A stretch of DNA of 64,000 nt, taken from assembly GCA_022539475.1 (NCBI GenBank), contig VCMS01000047.1:1-64000 (forward strand). Direction: 5' to 3'. Shown here piece after piece: positions 49,714 to 60,076 of the stretch. A model generated the notes under the pieces. The model had not been told where the DNA came from. It saw only the letters and a program-made list of their open reading frames with translations, and searched no databases. The position numbers and the translations under genes were made by a program. Every line of letters begins with the position of its first letter. Within the stretch, counting starts at the first letter, position 1. Source of the stretch: Gracilaria domingensis (lineage: Eukaryota; Rhodophyta; Florideophyceae; Gracilariales; Gracilariaceae).

Positions 49714-50808
49714 ATGCGAAGCCCGTTTCTAAGGGTTTTTCCGATTGTTCTTCCTTTCGTCGCCATTTATCTTCTGTCCCAGACAGGGAGTTCAATCCTA
49801 AGAAACATATCAATTAGCCCACAATTCAAACCTACCCAAACTCACCTTCTTCCTCCCGAAAAAGTTTCAACAAACTCAAACCAGCCGGAAGCCGTGGTCA
49901 GATCGGAAACCGGTGTTGGAGATGAAAATCAGAAGGTGAAGCATACAATTCCTGGGTCACGTCTCACTCAAACGCTCCCAGAATGCGCACGGAACAAGGG
50001 ACGTGCGAGTACTTTTCTCTTCGTGTTCATGGGACATAGTGGGTCAACTGCGATTTTGTCTGAGTTAAGATCTCACCCTGAGGTGTATGTCGACTTACCT
50101 GAACCCGTGGATCACCACGAATACGTTGAAAACACGACACTCGCTTTAGAGTACACTCGCGATTTCTTTGACAAAGCTTTAAAAATGGGAAAGACAGGAG
50201 GTTTCAAGATTAGACCAATGCACATAGGAAAGAAGCCGGGAGAGTGGGCAGCTCTCGTTCGCAAGTATAACACTCGTATTGTGTGGCAGTACCGAAACAA
50301 TGTCCTGAAACAAGCCGTCGGTGAGTACTCATCAAAACACCTTAATGATAAAGCCTCAGTCGAAGGCTTGCGGAGTGCTGAAGAAGTACAAAACCGCTGT
50401 AGCACTGGAGTTGGTTGCAATTTCAAAATTGAGAACTTCGATGTGTTTCACAAGATCTTGAAGGACTGCGTACATTCTGATAAGACGATTTCTAAAGCAG
50501 TCAATCTCATAACGAATGGCAGCTCATGTGTGCATGCATTACCTTATGAAGATTATCTATACGAGAGAGAAATAGTGATGAAGAATTTGCAAGAGTTTCT
50601 GGGATTAAACTATGCTCCAACAGAGCCTACAAGATACAAGGCAACTCGAGACAATCTTTGTGAAGTGGTTACGAATTGGAAAGAGCTGTGTGATAACTTC
50701 TATGGATGTCATGTTTGGCGTCATATGTTTGACGATATGCGAAACGAATGTTCGTGCGAGTTTAGCAGTGGGCACGTACAGTATTGTGATACGAAATATT
50801 CAGGATAA
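49714..50808 (+). CDS. Type II membrane sulfotransferase, Golgi-like
   Basis: 364 residues from ATG 49714; ATG 49654 would add 20. A short basic N-terminus and a hydrophobic anchor (FPIVLPFVAIYLLS) are followed by a Pro/Thr-rich stem. The catalytic domain starts TFLFVFMGHSGSTAILSEL, with the 5'-phosphosulfate loop (G-H-S-G-S-T). Later VWQYRNNVLKQAVGEYSS fits the 3'-phosphate motif (R...S-x-x). Cys-rich C-terminus (CEV, CDNFYGCH, CSCEF, YC), likely disulphides in the lumen. Such enzymes transfer sulfate from PAPS to sugars or proteins. In a red alga the sulfated galactans of the wall are a natural target, but the acceptor is not determined by sequence. Confidence 0.8.
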   Translation: MRSPFLRVFPIVLPFVAIYLLSQTGSSILRNISISPQFKPTQTHLLPPEKVSTNSNQPEAVVRSETGVGDENQKVKHTIPGSRLTQTLPECARNKGRASTFLFVFMGHSGSTAILSELRSHPEVYVDLPEPVDHHEYVENTTLALEYTRDFFDKALKMGKTGGFKIRPMHIGKKPGEWAALVRKYNTRIVWQYRNNVLKQAVGEYSSKHLNDKASVEGLRSAEEVQNRCSTGVGCNFKIENFDVFHKILKDCVHSDKTISKAVNLITNGSSCVHALPYEDYLYEREIVMKNLQEFLGLNYAPTEPTRYKATRDNLCEVVTNWKELCDNFYGCHVWRHMFDDMRNECSCEFSSGHVQYCDTKYSG

Positions 50809-51207
50809 GATATTGTGGAAGAAACGCCCGGGCAGCCACAAGTCATCGCGCTTCAAAGGGCATACTTTTCGATACAACTCGTTCTGTACCAGTTCAGTCT
50901 CCGGAGCCAAAAGAGATCAGGATTTCTTGACTCATGCTTCTAATTGTATACGGTACTGGCAGCAAGGGTTTTCCCGTGAGCAGCGCGAAATGATGACTGA
51001 ATACGTTGACAAAGGCCACAACTAGATTCGACACGGATTAAAGTTACAAAGGTAAATATGTCATTCACTGGTATGCAAATGGGTTTTACATGTCCCCTAG
51101 CCCTCAAGGTGTATTTGCCTAGGCGAAGTTCGCTGTACCTTTGGTAACGAAAGCGATTGTAAGCTGGTATCAGTAGTGTAGCTAGCACTTGGGGATGGCA
51201 ATGAGAT
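50809..51207. other. Intergenic 3' region
   Basis: Between converging genes. A minor inverted pair GTGTATTTGCCTAGGCG... is near 51108-51125. Nothing else. Confidence 0.35.
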
Positions 51208-51714
51208 TTATCTCTGTCTCTTGGCCTTTCGATCGGCCTTTCTTCTCTCCTTTCTGCTCATACCGGCGTATTCATCGTACTGCTCTTCTTCTGTTTCGTT
51301 GCCCCCAGACAAGAAAGAGTTTCCAGAGCACATTTTGTAAACTATGAAAGCAGGTATGATTAAGTAGACAAGCAATGTCCATTTAGAAAAGAGAACTCCT
51401 GTTTGCACAAGAACAGTGAGATAGATTAGGTCATGGCAATACTCCAGTAAACCCGGATTAGACAAATCAGTTCCAGCGTCTACTATGTTTCCAAATGAAT
51501 CCAACGTTGGTTGCGCAGCAGACCGAAGAAACAAGTATGGCAATGCGTACAGAACCAAAAGAATCGGCCACAAGATCTGATAAAAGCGGGGAATGGATCT
51601 CAAAATAACAAAGCGCAAAGTATAAACCAAGTTGCTTATCACAAAGACAGTGCGGAGGGCACTTAGTTTCTTCGAATTGGCCTTGTACAGCTTCTTCGCT
51701 GATGAGTTGGCCAT
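51208..51714 (-). CDS. TMEM208/SND2-like ER membrane protein
   Basis: 168 residues from ATG 51714. It has a basic N-terminus (NSSAKKLYKANSKKLSALR), then hydrophobic segments VFVISNLVYTLRFVIL, ILWPILLVLYALPYLFL, YCHDLIYLTVLVQTGVLF and WTLLVYLIIPAFIVYKM. After an acidic linker, a very basic end (MSRKERRKADRKAKRQR) matches the family's C-terminus. TMEM208/Snd2 acts in the SRP-independent targeting route and ER homeostasis. Length and topology fit. Confidence 0.87.
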   Translation of the reverse strand: MANSSAKKLYKANSKKLSALRTVFVISNLVYTLRFVILRSIPRFYQILWPILLVLYALPYLFLRSAAQPTLDSFGNIVDAGTDLSNPGLLEYCHDLIYLTVLVQTGVLFSKWTLLVYLIIPAFIVYKMCSGNSFLSGGNETEEEQYDEYAGMSRKERRKADRKAKRQR

Positions 51715-52647
51715 GGTTCAAAGTTGTTCGCCCTCCCTTCAACTGGCCATTTGGAGTTGAACGAAGCGTGAGTTGAACCTTAAATCCGGGATTGATACGC
51801 TCGCATTGCAGATTACTTATCGGTCTGTTTGTCGCGCCGGAAAGCAGTCAATCGTTTTTGAAAGAGCTTCTCCTCAATAACCCCGTGCTGTGTGCGTGAG
51901 GAATCTTCCTCACGCACATTTTGGGTAAGATGTGCGTGAGTTGGTCCCATCTCACCCAACGTGGGTGACGTGGTCCCGTTGGTGCGTGAGCTTCACCCAG
52001 CTGGCTAGCCCCATGCTCTCAAGGTGACGAAAAATCGTCACCTTTTTGTTGGGTGAATTTCGTGTGACCTGTATAGAAATGTTCAAAAAACGTTTTGAAT
52101 TAAATCACACGTTTTAAACGCGTTTTATACGTATTCAATACTCGACAACGTTCAAAACACGTTCAAAACATTACAGTATATCTTCATGTACTGTAATTAA
52201 ATCTTCTGACCATGGTGAATTCATTGAGCCTTTTCTGAACCCCTTTTACACGTTTTAAATGTCTCAAAAACGTTTAAAACGTATGGAAAAAGTATTGCAC
52301 GTTTTAAATGTTTCCATAGTGACCTGGTCCCACTTCACCCCGGGCCGGGGTCAAGTGGGACCAGGTCACCAGCGAGATGGTCACAGTCTGTGACCATCTT
52401 GCTGGCCAGCAAGATTCTGGCTAATTCTCGCAAAATCTTGCTGGGAATAGCGCAAAAAGTCACAAAGCGACCGGAAAATGCTTATACCAAACTTTCTGTA
52501 AAAGTAGTTGGTTGTCAATAAACAACGTGCTCTTTTTGTCTTCAAAATATTTAGAACGTTCGATCTAACAATGACGCAATTTATTATAACGCAAACCTGT
52601 ATTAACTCAATGAAGCAGATGTAGATCTCAAAGCAATATTATATAAC
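51715..52647. other. Palindrome- and repeat-rich intergenic region
   Basis: 51,880-52,050: repeated GTGCGTGAG/CTCACGCAC and CACCCA/TGGGTG pieces folding on one another, plus AAGGTGACGA...TCGTCACCTT at 52020-52045. 52,080-52,320: six or more CGTTTTAAA/TTTAAAACG-type units. 52,319-52,404: strong hairpins. No gene. It may be a MITE cluster or an end of the Harbinger element. Confidence 0.5.
52319..52369. repeat. 51-bp almost perfect palindrome
   Basis: GTGACCTGGTCCCACTT pairs exactly with AAGTGGGACCAGGTCAC, and the centre ACCCCGG-G-CCGGGGT also pairs, leaving one C-C mismatch. A second hairpin (AGCGAGATGGTCACAG / TGTGACCATCTTGCT) follows at 52371-52404. Confidence 0.75.
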
Positions 52648-53524
52648 TCAATTCACCACAATTTCTTCAATATCGTCAGACTTCACGTATCTGTTTTCGG
52701 GAGCTTTTAATTCTACATAAAAGACTCGCATTCCTTCTCCAAAGTTCAACATTTTCTTTAACAAAACATGACTTTCAACATCGAAGGGTAGTTCAATGTG
52801 ACAAAAAGACTGAATTTGCTCCGATTTTTCTGCTCGAAGTTCCTTCAATGCCTTTTCAAAGCCTCCAATTTTGGAGTGGTAATCTTGCAGTGGTTGAAAA
52901 TGTTTGGTTAACCATGCTTTAAATAACAGTTTCGGATTTGTCATAACCTCCGGCCAATTAATTACAACTTCAAAAACATTTACACGCTTGACAACCTGAC
53001 CAGATACATTTTCTTCCGTTATGCCAACCGGAAGCAATAATGCAAGACAGAGATAATTCACCAATGTCTCTGCGTGCTCCCAAGCAGATTTCAATACCAA
53101 GGGTGTGAATTCAGTTGCATACTGTTTCTTTCCAACGACAGAATCGTCAAGATTGTCATCAATCTCGTCTTCTTCCGCTAGTACGTCTTCTTCGTCTTCT
53201 GCAAGATTTGCGTGGGTTTGAAGAAAAGCACCTGAATTAAGCAGCTTCAATGTCCGCTCAGCAAAATTTTAGCGATTTTGTTAGATATAAGTTTGTAGAC
53301 AATATATTTTAAATATGACTTACCATGTTCTTTAGCTTTCTCCGCTTTGATCTTGTTGTATTTGTTCCAAAAAGTAGCCAACAAAAATGGCTGAAATAAG
53401 CGGTCCATTTTTTAACATCTGGGGCAGCTTCTTCTCCTGTCAGTTCGCCGCAGTCAAACATTTGATGCAATCGACGAACGGCGGCAGAGTCATCAGTTAG
53501 TCTAGAACGCTTAGTTTGAGACAT
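52648..53524 (-). CDS. Helper (second) protein of a Harbinger-type element
   Basis: Two exons: 53524-53324 and 53256-52648, with a 67-bp GT-AG intron. The product is about 269 residues, opening SQTKRSRLTDDSAAVRRLHQ, with KSKRRKLK-like basic residues at the exon end. The second exon has an acidic run (EDEEDVLAEEDEIDD) and ends with a mixed helical-strand region (FDVESHVLLKKMLNFGEGMR). No domain was recognised. It is leftward and divergent from the DDE transposase 1.2 kb away, the layout of two-gene Harbinger/ISL2EU elements, so an element-encoded partner protein is inferred. A host gene is the alternative. Confidence 0.55.
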
Positions 53525-54739
53525 GATGCTGCTTGATGCTGACGGATGAATGCAAGAATGTGAGCCAAAATAATATATACTGTCTCGTTCTATGCTGAAG
53601 CATTCATTCAACCTTTACATACTAGGCTGGTCTCAAAGTAGACATGCTTGAAATATATGGTGACGTTAGAAGAATAGGAAACTGTTCTGAACATATTTCT
53701 CTCGGTACAAAAAGCCCAAATGGACAACAAGGCATATACTATTGCTGCCTTCATATCACTGGACACTTTGTTTTCGCTTACCCTGGCCATTTCGAATTTA
53801 AGATGCAAGTGGTATATGTCGTACGCGCCAAATTTTTGGGACATATCTCTTCATTTTTCTGAACACTACTTTATTAAAGCCCTGTTATTTATGCCATTTG
53901 TGATGATTCAATCAATGCAATACATTAACGCCATATGTGGTCTCTAGTTTTCGTCATAGTGGAGGTTCCCGAACGCATTCTCTCCAGTTGGTTCAAATAT
54001 TTTATCTCTATTCCAAAACAAAGTGATTGATCTTAAAGTTCTATAGAGTAGGAAGATTACAAAAAAGTGTCACAGTTTTTTGCCTTCTATCACAGTTATA
54101 CGAATGAACTGAAAATCGAACTATTCCATTAATCTTGCTACGTTTTGCAAGTTTACTTTACGTTTATCTCAAGTATAACCGCTACAATGTTCATTATGTT
54201 GTTGCTGGTAACCAATACTGCAGAAAGAATTACGTTTATCCATTTAAAACAAAAAGTGAATCGAAATTTGGAGCTATATACAAAAGTGGATACAAACATA
54301 AGCAACACATACTGATAAACAGTTTGAAGACTGTTTGTTAGTGTTAACTAAACTTTTCAATTTATTAATGCGCTCATGAATACTTATGATACGCCTTTAG
54401 CTGGGATACATTCCTTTCTGCTTGTCATACAGGCGTAGAAATATTTCTACGTACAAAAGTAGTTACTATCATCACAAAAACATTTTAACTGGCTTGAAAG
54501 CTGTAAACGTTTTGATCCAGCTCAGATAATATAGGTTGAATTTTATGACGTCAGCATATAGAAATAGATTTCGTTCAGCACAAAGGTATTGATCTTATGA
54601 TGCTCCGTCTTGGAGAAGGCATTTATTTATAAGGAAGTACGTCGTCCTTTGACAGCTCAATGTTTCGAGTTATTGCATGACATGAACAATGCCAAACCGT
54701 TCTTAAATAGCTTCCGCGGCTACATTTTATGGCTGCAGT
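53525..54739. other. A/T-rich spacer inside putative Harbinger element
   Basis: Between the divergent helper and transposase genes. Short frames only. Terminal repeats and the 3-bp target duplication were not identified. Confidence 0.4.
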
Positions 54740-55559
54740 ATGCATATTTTTCGACGAACTAGATCTGCAGGAAATCATAATCGGCGTCGCTTTTGTTCAC
54801 TATTTGGGGTAACACCAAACTCGGCGGCAATCTTGTGGAATCTTTTGAGAAGAAAACTTTGTAAAGGTGGAAAACCATCTCATTTACTGTGGTCGTTGCT
54901 TTGGTACACGTCCGAACATGTAAATGCTACATTAACAAACGTTGACGAGAAAAACTTTCGTCAATGGTCGCAAAAATTTGTTTATTTACTTTCAGAACTA
55001 AAGGTGGTAAGTTCTGTATTTTTTAATGATGTTTATAACCGAAACTAACTATTCGAAGATTAATTGGAGATTACGTACGACTGAGAAGCCACTTTCAAAT
55101 TGCTACCTTTCGGTTGATGGGACAGATTGTCCCACTAATGAACCTATGCCATTTTCTTCGGTGTGGGATTGTCATAAATTCAAGGGTGCCGGAATTTGAT
55201 ATGAAGTTGAAGTTTCTGTGGAAAACGGTTACATAATCTGGGTCAATGGTGGATTTCCGTGTGGGTCCCATCCAGATGCTACGATTTTCAAAAACTTGTT
55301 GAAAAATGTTTTAATGAGTATTAAAAAAGTTATAGCTGATGATGGATATCAAGATGAAAAATGCATCCGTAAGTCATCAATTTCTCAACATTTTCATCGT
55401 CGTCATTCTTTAATAAGAGCTAGACATGAAAACGTTAACAGACGTTTAAAGCAGTTTATGGTCTTAGATACAAAATTTCAACACGAATTGTCGTTTCATA
55501 CGATTTGTTTTCATGCAGTAGCCAATATTGTGCAAATATCGATTGAAAGCGGAGATTAG
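54740..55559 (+). pseudogene. PIF/Harbinger-type DDE transposase with in-frame stop
   Basis: Exon 54740-55006, a 52-bp intron (GTAAGT...CGAAG), then 55059-55559. The first exon gives FCSLFGVTPNSAAILWNLLR. The second begins INWRLRTTEKPLSNCYLSVD with the first catalytic Asp in SVDGTDCP. A TGA at 55197 interrupts GAGI-YEVEV, where family members have R-Y-E. The rest has DATIFKN, the second Asp in VIADDGYQDEKCI, and the Glu in RARHENVNRRLKQF. The D-D-E order and A-R-H-E-x-x-N-x-R-x-K are Harbinger/ISL2EU hallmarks. TGA could come from CGA by one change. At about 255 codons it is somewhat short for a full transposase. Confidence 0.8.
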
Positions 55560-56447
55560 TTGATTTTATCTCAAGATATTCTGAATATCCGTTAATAGTA
55601 AAATAAGTGGTTTATAAACTAGTTTATATTAGTTCGTTTTTGGTAGTTTGTATTATTCCGAATTTTTGTGAGGCTTTGTACTAAGAGCATTCTCTTGGTT
55701 TCTATTGAAGGACTTACGTGTCTTCTTTTCACCAATGATTACAATTAAACTAAATTGCATTAATATTTGTAGCAGATGGAAAGTCCAAATAGCGCATTTA
55801 CCGCTATTCCCTGGCCAGCGTGATCAAAATCGCTCTCGCAAGGGGCATGGGGATACAGGTGTGGGAAACCGAGTCTAACAATGTTAGTGACTTGTCTTTC
55901 GTGTTCCTCACACCGCCCGCCAACGCAACGCTATAATTTAGCGCCGACCCCCCAAGGACCCAAAGTAAAGCCACTCATTCGAGAGAGAGAGGTCATCATG
56001 AGCAAGTATATCTATTTCTCGGAACGGATGGGGCTTGTTATGGGACTGCCAGCACCTGCGATGCTTGCCATAGAAACGTAGCTACAAACTGCGCATCAGC
56101 TGCCGTGTTCCGCTCGTAGTGCTATTTGTTTGTCGTACTAAAAAAGCATTAGCCTCTTAAGGCAGTTCTCGTCTGCGATGTTGCATGCTCCTCATGATCC
56201 TTTCGAACATAATGTACCAAAGGTGACCGTCGTGGATACTTTCTCGTCTTCGACTTCAGCGGTCTGTGTTCCGTGTTCCATACATTTTCACACTACGAAC
56301 TCCTCATACGCATGTGGTATCGAAGGTATCTGTGTCCTGAGATCTATTGTAATTTTAAAGATTTAAGAAAGCACCACACTTCTCCCACATACCCTTGGTA
56401 GGCAGTTTACCCTTGTAACATCGTCTCCACAGTGTGGAGTCCACACT
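55560..56447. other. Intergenic region
   Basis: No gene supported. AGTGTGGAGTCCACACT at 56431-56447 is a dyad directly before the next start codon. Confidence 0.4.
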
Positions 56448-58115
56448 ATGCAGAGCGCCTCCGTTTGGTTGTTCACGCATCCCTCTCTTGGTGGAGGCGC
56501 AAAAACCGCTTTGCAGCACCACGTTTGCCTCGAAAGCATGCCCAGGAACGGTACGAAGTATAACAAGGTCTATGGACGGGAGGGATACTGTCAACTGCCA
56601 GCCTCAGAGTATTCTTTTCTGCGCACAGAAGTTTCGGCAGAAGCGACAGAATCTAACAACTCAAGTAACGAAACATACGTCGAGGAGTTTGGAATCGGTC
56701 CGCATGAGACCATCACTTTCGCAATCGAAGATGAGAAGGTACATTGTCGTGTTGGTCACGAAACAAAGATAATTGCTCGGATTTCTGACCTCCCTGGCCT
56801 CGACAGGGTTCTTCGCCCTTGCAATATCTTGGTATTACGAAGTGGACAGAGGAGGCTGTACAAAAAATGGACCAAATTCTTGCTCTACAATAACATTTAC
56901 TTTAATGGTCCCTTTCGATGCATCAACAACATAACTGGAATGAGTGCTGCCAGTTCATCGGCTCAGATTAGAGCAGATCGTCCTGTTCCCCTTTACCGCA
57001 AATATATTCCTCGTGCAAAACATGGCAATATTGTATCTCATATTCCGCTTGACCGACATTGCGGAAAGAACATATATCATGTATCATATGAAGGTAGCCG
57101 TCGTCTTCGTAATGAAGACGACGACGTTATTTATGTCGGAAGCGGGTTAATTCGTTTGCCTCGTCCTGAACGAACTGATTTAAGTGATGATGATGATGAT
57201 GATGATTTAAGTAGTGACAGTGAAGACGAAGACGCCCGAATTGAACGGTTTGAAGAGATCGTAAGACTTCGCGAAGAACGTAACGCGCAAGAACGTGCAA
57301 ACGAATGTGGGATATATCCATCTTCTTCAACTGGGACAGAATTGGATTGCCATTGTGCTTTCGTTGTTCCTCGTTATCTGGAAGCAATGAGAAGCTATCA
57401 CCTGGGCGATTACGCCGAACAGGTTTTATTGGATTACGCGAAGTATTGTCAGGGTTATGAACTGGAGATTGGCACAAATGTGGAGGTTCATGTCTGCAAG
57501 AAATACCGAAAAGGTCACATACCACCTGACCTACCAAACCGTCCCGTAACAGATGTTCAATTCCGGTGCAGAATTATCGAGCAAGGTAGTATACGTCGCA
57601 TTCAGCATTCGGTTTATGATGTCCACGAAATTGTTGAGGAAGATGTGCGAAGGGAGCAGGGAAGGGTAGAGCTTATTAGCGTAAATGTCCGCGTCTATCC
57701 CTGTATGAGCAGGGGTGAATGGAGAATAGTGAGACGAATAGTTCGTTTTGGGACATGCGTATGCAGTATTGCCCGAAAGTCTCATATGTCCATTCGACAG
57801 GTACATGAGCTTTTCATAAAGGGTCCCGGAGAACATTTGAATAACGTGTTTGGAACACCGTGCAGACAGGAATGTGGAGTGTATCAAGGAAACCGAACAG
57901 GGAGTGAAGAAGGGTGCGTATGCATCAGACATGCTCTAACCTTGAAGGATGTGAGAGGCATTTTGTGTGATCAATATGGTCAACCCATTGCCGTGCTAGA
58001 GAGTGGCATGTATCCGATAATCGAGGTGTCTGATACTGTTGCACGTGTTGTTGGATGGAGTAAAAACCGGACTCACATTCCCAACGGAGTAGGGCTACAT
58101 ACGAAGATAATTTAG
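56448..58115 (+). CDS. Cysteine-rich orphan protein with poly-Asp tract
   Basis: 555 residues from ATG 56448, or 525 from the ATG at 56538 (MPRNGTKYNKVYGREGYC). No signal peptide or membrane helix is clear. A run of Asp (LSDDDDDDDLSS) followed by SEDEDARIERFEEIVRLREE, an acidic helix, lies near residues 245-280. Before and after it are beta-rich segments with paired Cys: CGIYPSSSTGTELDCHCAFV and, much later, CGVYQGNRTGSEEGCVCIRH, which look like two copies of one C-G-x-Y-...-G-x-E-x-x-C-x-C motif. It sits between a Harbinger element and a pseudogene. No family was recognised; host orphan or mobile-element cargo. Confidence 0.55.
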   Translation: MQSASVWLFTHPSLGGGAKTALQHHVCLESMPRNGTKYNKVYGREGYCQLPASEYSFLRTEVSAEATESNNSSNETYVEEFGIGPHETITFAIEDEKVHCRVGHETKIIARISDLPGLDRVLRPCNILVLRSGQRRLYKKWTKFLLYNNIYFNGPFRCINNITGMSAASSSAQIRADRPVPLYRKYIPRAKHGNIVSHIPLDRHCGKNIYHVSYEGSRRLRNEDDDVIYVGSGLIRLPRPERTDLSDDDDDDDLSSDSEDEDARIERFEEIVRLREERNAQERANECGIYPSSSTGTELDCHCAFVVPRYLEAMRSYHLGDYAEQVLLDYAKYCQGYELEIGTNVEVHVCKKYRKGHIPPDLPNRPVTDVQFRCRIIEQGSIRRIQHSVYDVHEIVEEDVRREQGRVELISVNVRVYPCMSRGEWRIVRRIVRFGTCVCSIARKSHMSIRQVHELFIKGPGEHLNNVFGTPCRQECGVYQGNRTGSEEGCVCIRHALTLKDVRGILCDQYGQPIAVLESGMYPIIEVSDTVARVVGWSKNRTHIPNGVGLHTKII

Positions 58116-58514
58116 GTGTTCGTGATGGAAACTGCCCAACTCGATACCTATCGTTTTTCCTTGTGGATTTGACATCCAAGGCGGGGTTGGAACATTGACA
58201 AAAGCCTTTGTTCGGAAGTTAGCAGCGGCCTTCACTTCTGTTACCTTAATTGCTGTGACCCGCATCTTTTGCGGTCACTGGGTGTAACCATCGACTGAGC
58301 ATTGAATCACATACCTGCTGCGTGTGCTTTCACCATCCCAGCGCTGCATTAGAAGGACGGGTGGCGTTTTCACTGCTGGATGCTGCGTCGATGTTTGATC
58401 TCTCTCGTTGCGCAGGTCAGACGAACAAGTGAAGTTGTCCGTTTCCGTGCTCGTTGAACACGGATCCCCTTCGTACGCATCAAGCAATCCAACACGCCTA
58501 CTGGGAAAACTGAA
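58116..58514. other. Intergenic region
   Basis: No gene supported. It is the upstream flank of the aminotransferase pseudogene. GTGACCCGCATCTTTTGCGGTCAC at 58255-58278 is a short hairpin. Confidence 0.4.
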
Positions 58515-59750
58515 ATGCCCAGCTCCATCTCCCATCAAGTGAAAGAGGCCCCACCCGATCCCATCTTCTCCATATCCGCCGCTTATCGAGCAGATCGCTC
58601 CCCAAGGAAGGTCAACCTTGGAGTCGGTGTATACCGAACGGATGGTGGCTCGCCCTACGTGCTGCCGATCGTCAAGCGCTTCGAACAGTTGCAGACGACC
58701 CTTCCACCACTCATGAGTACTTGCCGCAAGAGGGTTTGACCAACTTCAACTATCATTCCGCACGCCTTATACTCGGTCATGATAGCAGCGCTCTACGGGA
58801 GGGTCGCGTCGTCACCGTACAGGCTCTTTCAGGAACCGGGGCGCTTCGGATTGGCTTCGCCTTCATAGCCAACTTCATCGGAACCCGTCTCGTGTACATC
58901 CCCAACCCGACTTGGTCGAATCATCGAAACGTGGTTTCACAAGCTGGTTTTCCTCCAACCAGAAACTATCGTTACTTTGAACCTAACACTCGACCCGTTG
59001 ACATTGAAGGGCTGTTGCAAGACTTGAGCACTGCAATGGAAGGCTCCATCGTTGTATTCCATGGATGCGCTCACAATCCCACGGGTGCAGACCCTTTGAA
59101 ATCTGATTGGTAACCCATTCTCGAAGTCGTCAAATCGAAAAAACTTGTTCCATTCCTTGACAACGCCTATCAAGGCTTGGCTTCCGGAAACCTGGACACT
59201 GATGCCTGGTCTACTAGGCTCTTTGTTGAGTCCGGAATTGATATGCTCGTTGCGCAATCGTACGCGAAGAACATGGGAATGTATGGCGAACGCGTTGGAG
59301 CACTCAATGTGATACTGTCTTCATCAGGGCCAGTCACAGTAGTCAAGAGTCAGCTAAACAGTTGATCCGAGCCATGTATAGCAACCCTCCGTTACACGGA
59401 GCTCGTATCGCGGCGGCAATAATGTCCGACAAGGAGTCGTTCCGACAGTGGCAAATGGGAGCTGGAGAAGATGTCAGCGCGTATTCAGAAGATGAGGATT
59501 CGATTGAGACAAGCGTTGAACAAGAATGGGGCACCTGGGAATTGGGATCATATCGTGAATCAGATTGGTAAGTTCAGTTTTACGGGGTTGACGAGTCAGC
59601 AAGCTGCGTTCATGAGAGATAAATACCACATCTAAATGGCCAGTAATGGGCGAGTGTCGATGACAGGTCTGACGGAAGGTCCGGTTGATTACGTAGCCGA
59701 TGCAATCTTGGAAGAGTTTGTGGAGTACGAGACGTGGCGCTCACTTTCGT
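58515..59750 (+). pseudogene. Aspartate aminotransferase pseudogene
   Basis: Family blocks follow the normal order but in changing frames: APPDPIFSISAAYRADRSPR and VNLGVGVYRTDGGSPYVLPI; a frame change near 58715 before LPQEGLTNFNYHSARLIL; VQALSGTGALRIGFAFIANF; FHGCAHNPTGADPLKSDW then TAA 59111 in place of a coding triplet; PFLDNAYQGLASGNLDTDAW; QSYAKNMGMYGERVGALNVI (the PLP-lysine region, Lys kept); a stop near 59362; then FTGLTSQQAAFMRDKYHI, TAA at 59634, and MASNGRVSMTGLTEGPVDYV. At least three stops or shifts make a functional PLP enzyme impossible. No intron pattern explains them. A duplicate of a functional gene elsewhere is expected. Confidence 0.88.
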
Positions 59751-59791
59751 GAACGTCGTTGATATCGTAATACCATACGTTCTTACCAGAG

Positions 59792-60076
59792 TTACCAGGA
59801 GAAAACCAGCCTAGACGCAGCTGCGACCATATTGAATCTCTGGTCATCAGGTCGATGTAGAATGACGATGGAGATGTAGGCGCTGTCTGCCAAATGATGT
59901 AAAATAACGTCTGCAAAGGTCTTGACAAACATGTGACTCGTTTTCGCGTAGGCAACATTTGGGGAAGCAGCCTCTAGAGCTTCTCGAATGGCGGCGAGCT
60001 TTATCTTAGCTCTTTCTTCAAACGTCTCTTTCTTCATACCTTGAAGTATAACGTGTTGCAGGAAGCAACCAGTCAT
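59792..60076 (-). CDS. Hypothetical small helical protein
   Basis: 94 residues from ATG 60076, which overlaps the stop of the upstream frame as ATGA. It has an amphipathic helix EERAKIKLAAIREALEAASP and a hydrophobic part FVKTFADVILHHLADSAYIS. No family was recognised. It could be an exon of one gene with the next entry, with an intron removing the stop. Confidence 0.3.
   Translation of the reverse strand: MTGCFLQHVILQGMKKETFEERAKIKLAAIREALEAASPNVAYAKTSHMFVKTFADVILHHLADSAYISIVILHRPDDQRFNMVAAASRLVFSW

Noticed and set aside
55880-55960. CACACCGCCCGCC, similar to an rRNA phrase
   Set aside because: The surrounding bases do not follow small-subunit rRNA; chance match.
60073-60076. ATGA overlaps as evidence of bacterial operons
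   Set aside because: The window has spliced genes and eukaryotic families; two such overlaps can arise by chance or from pseudogene frames.
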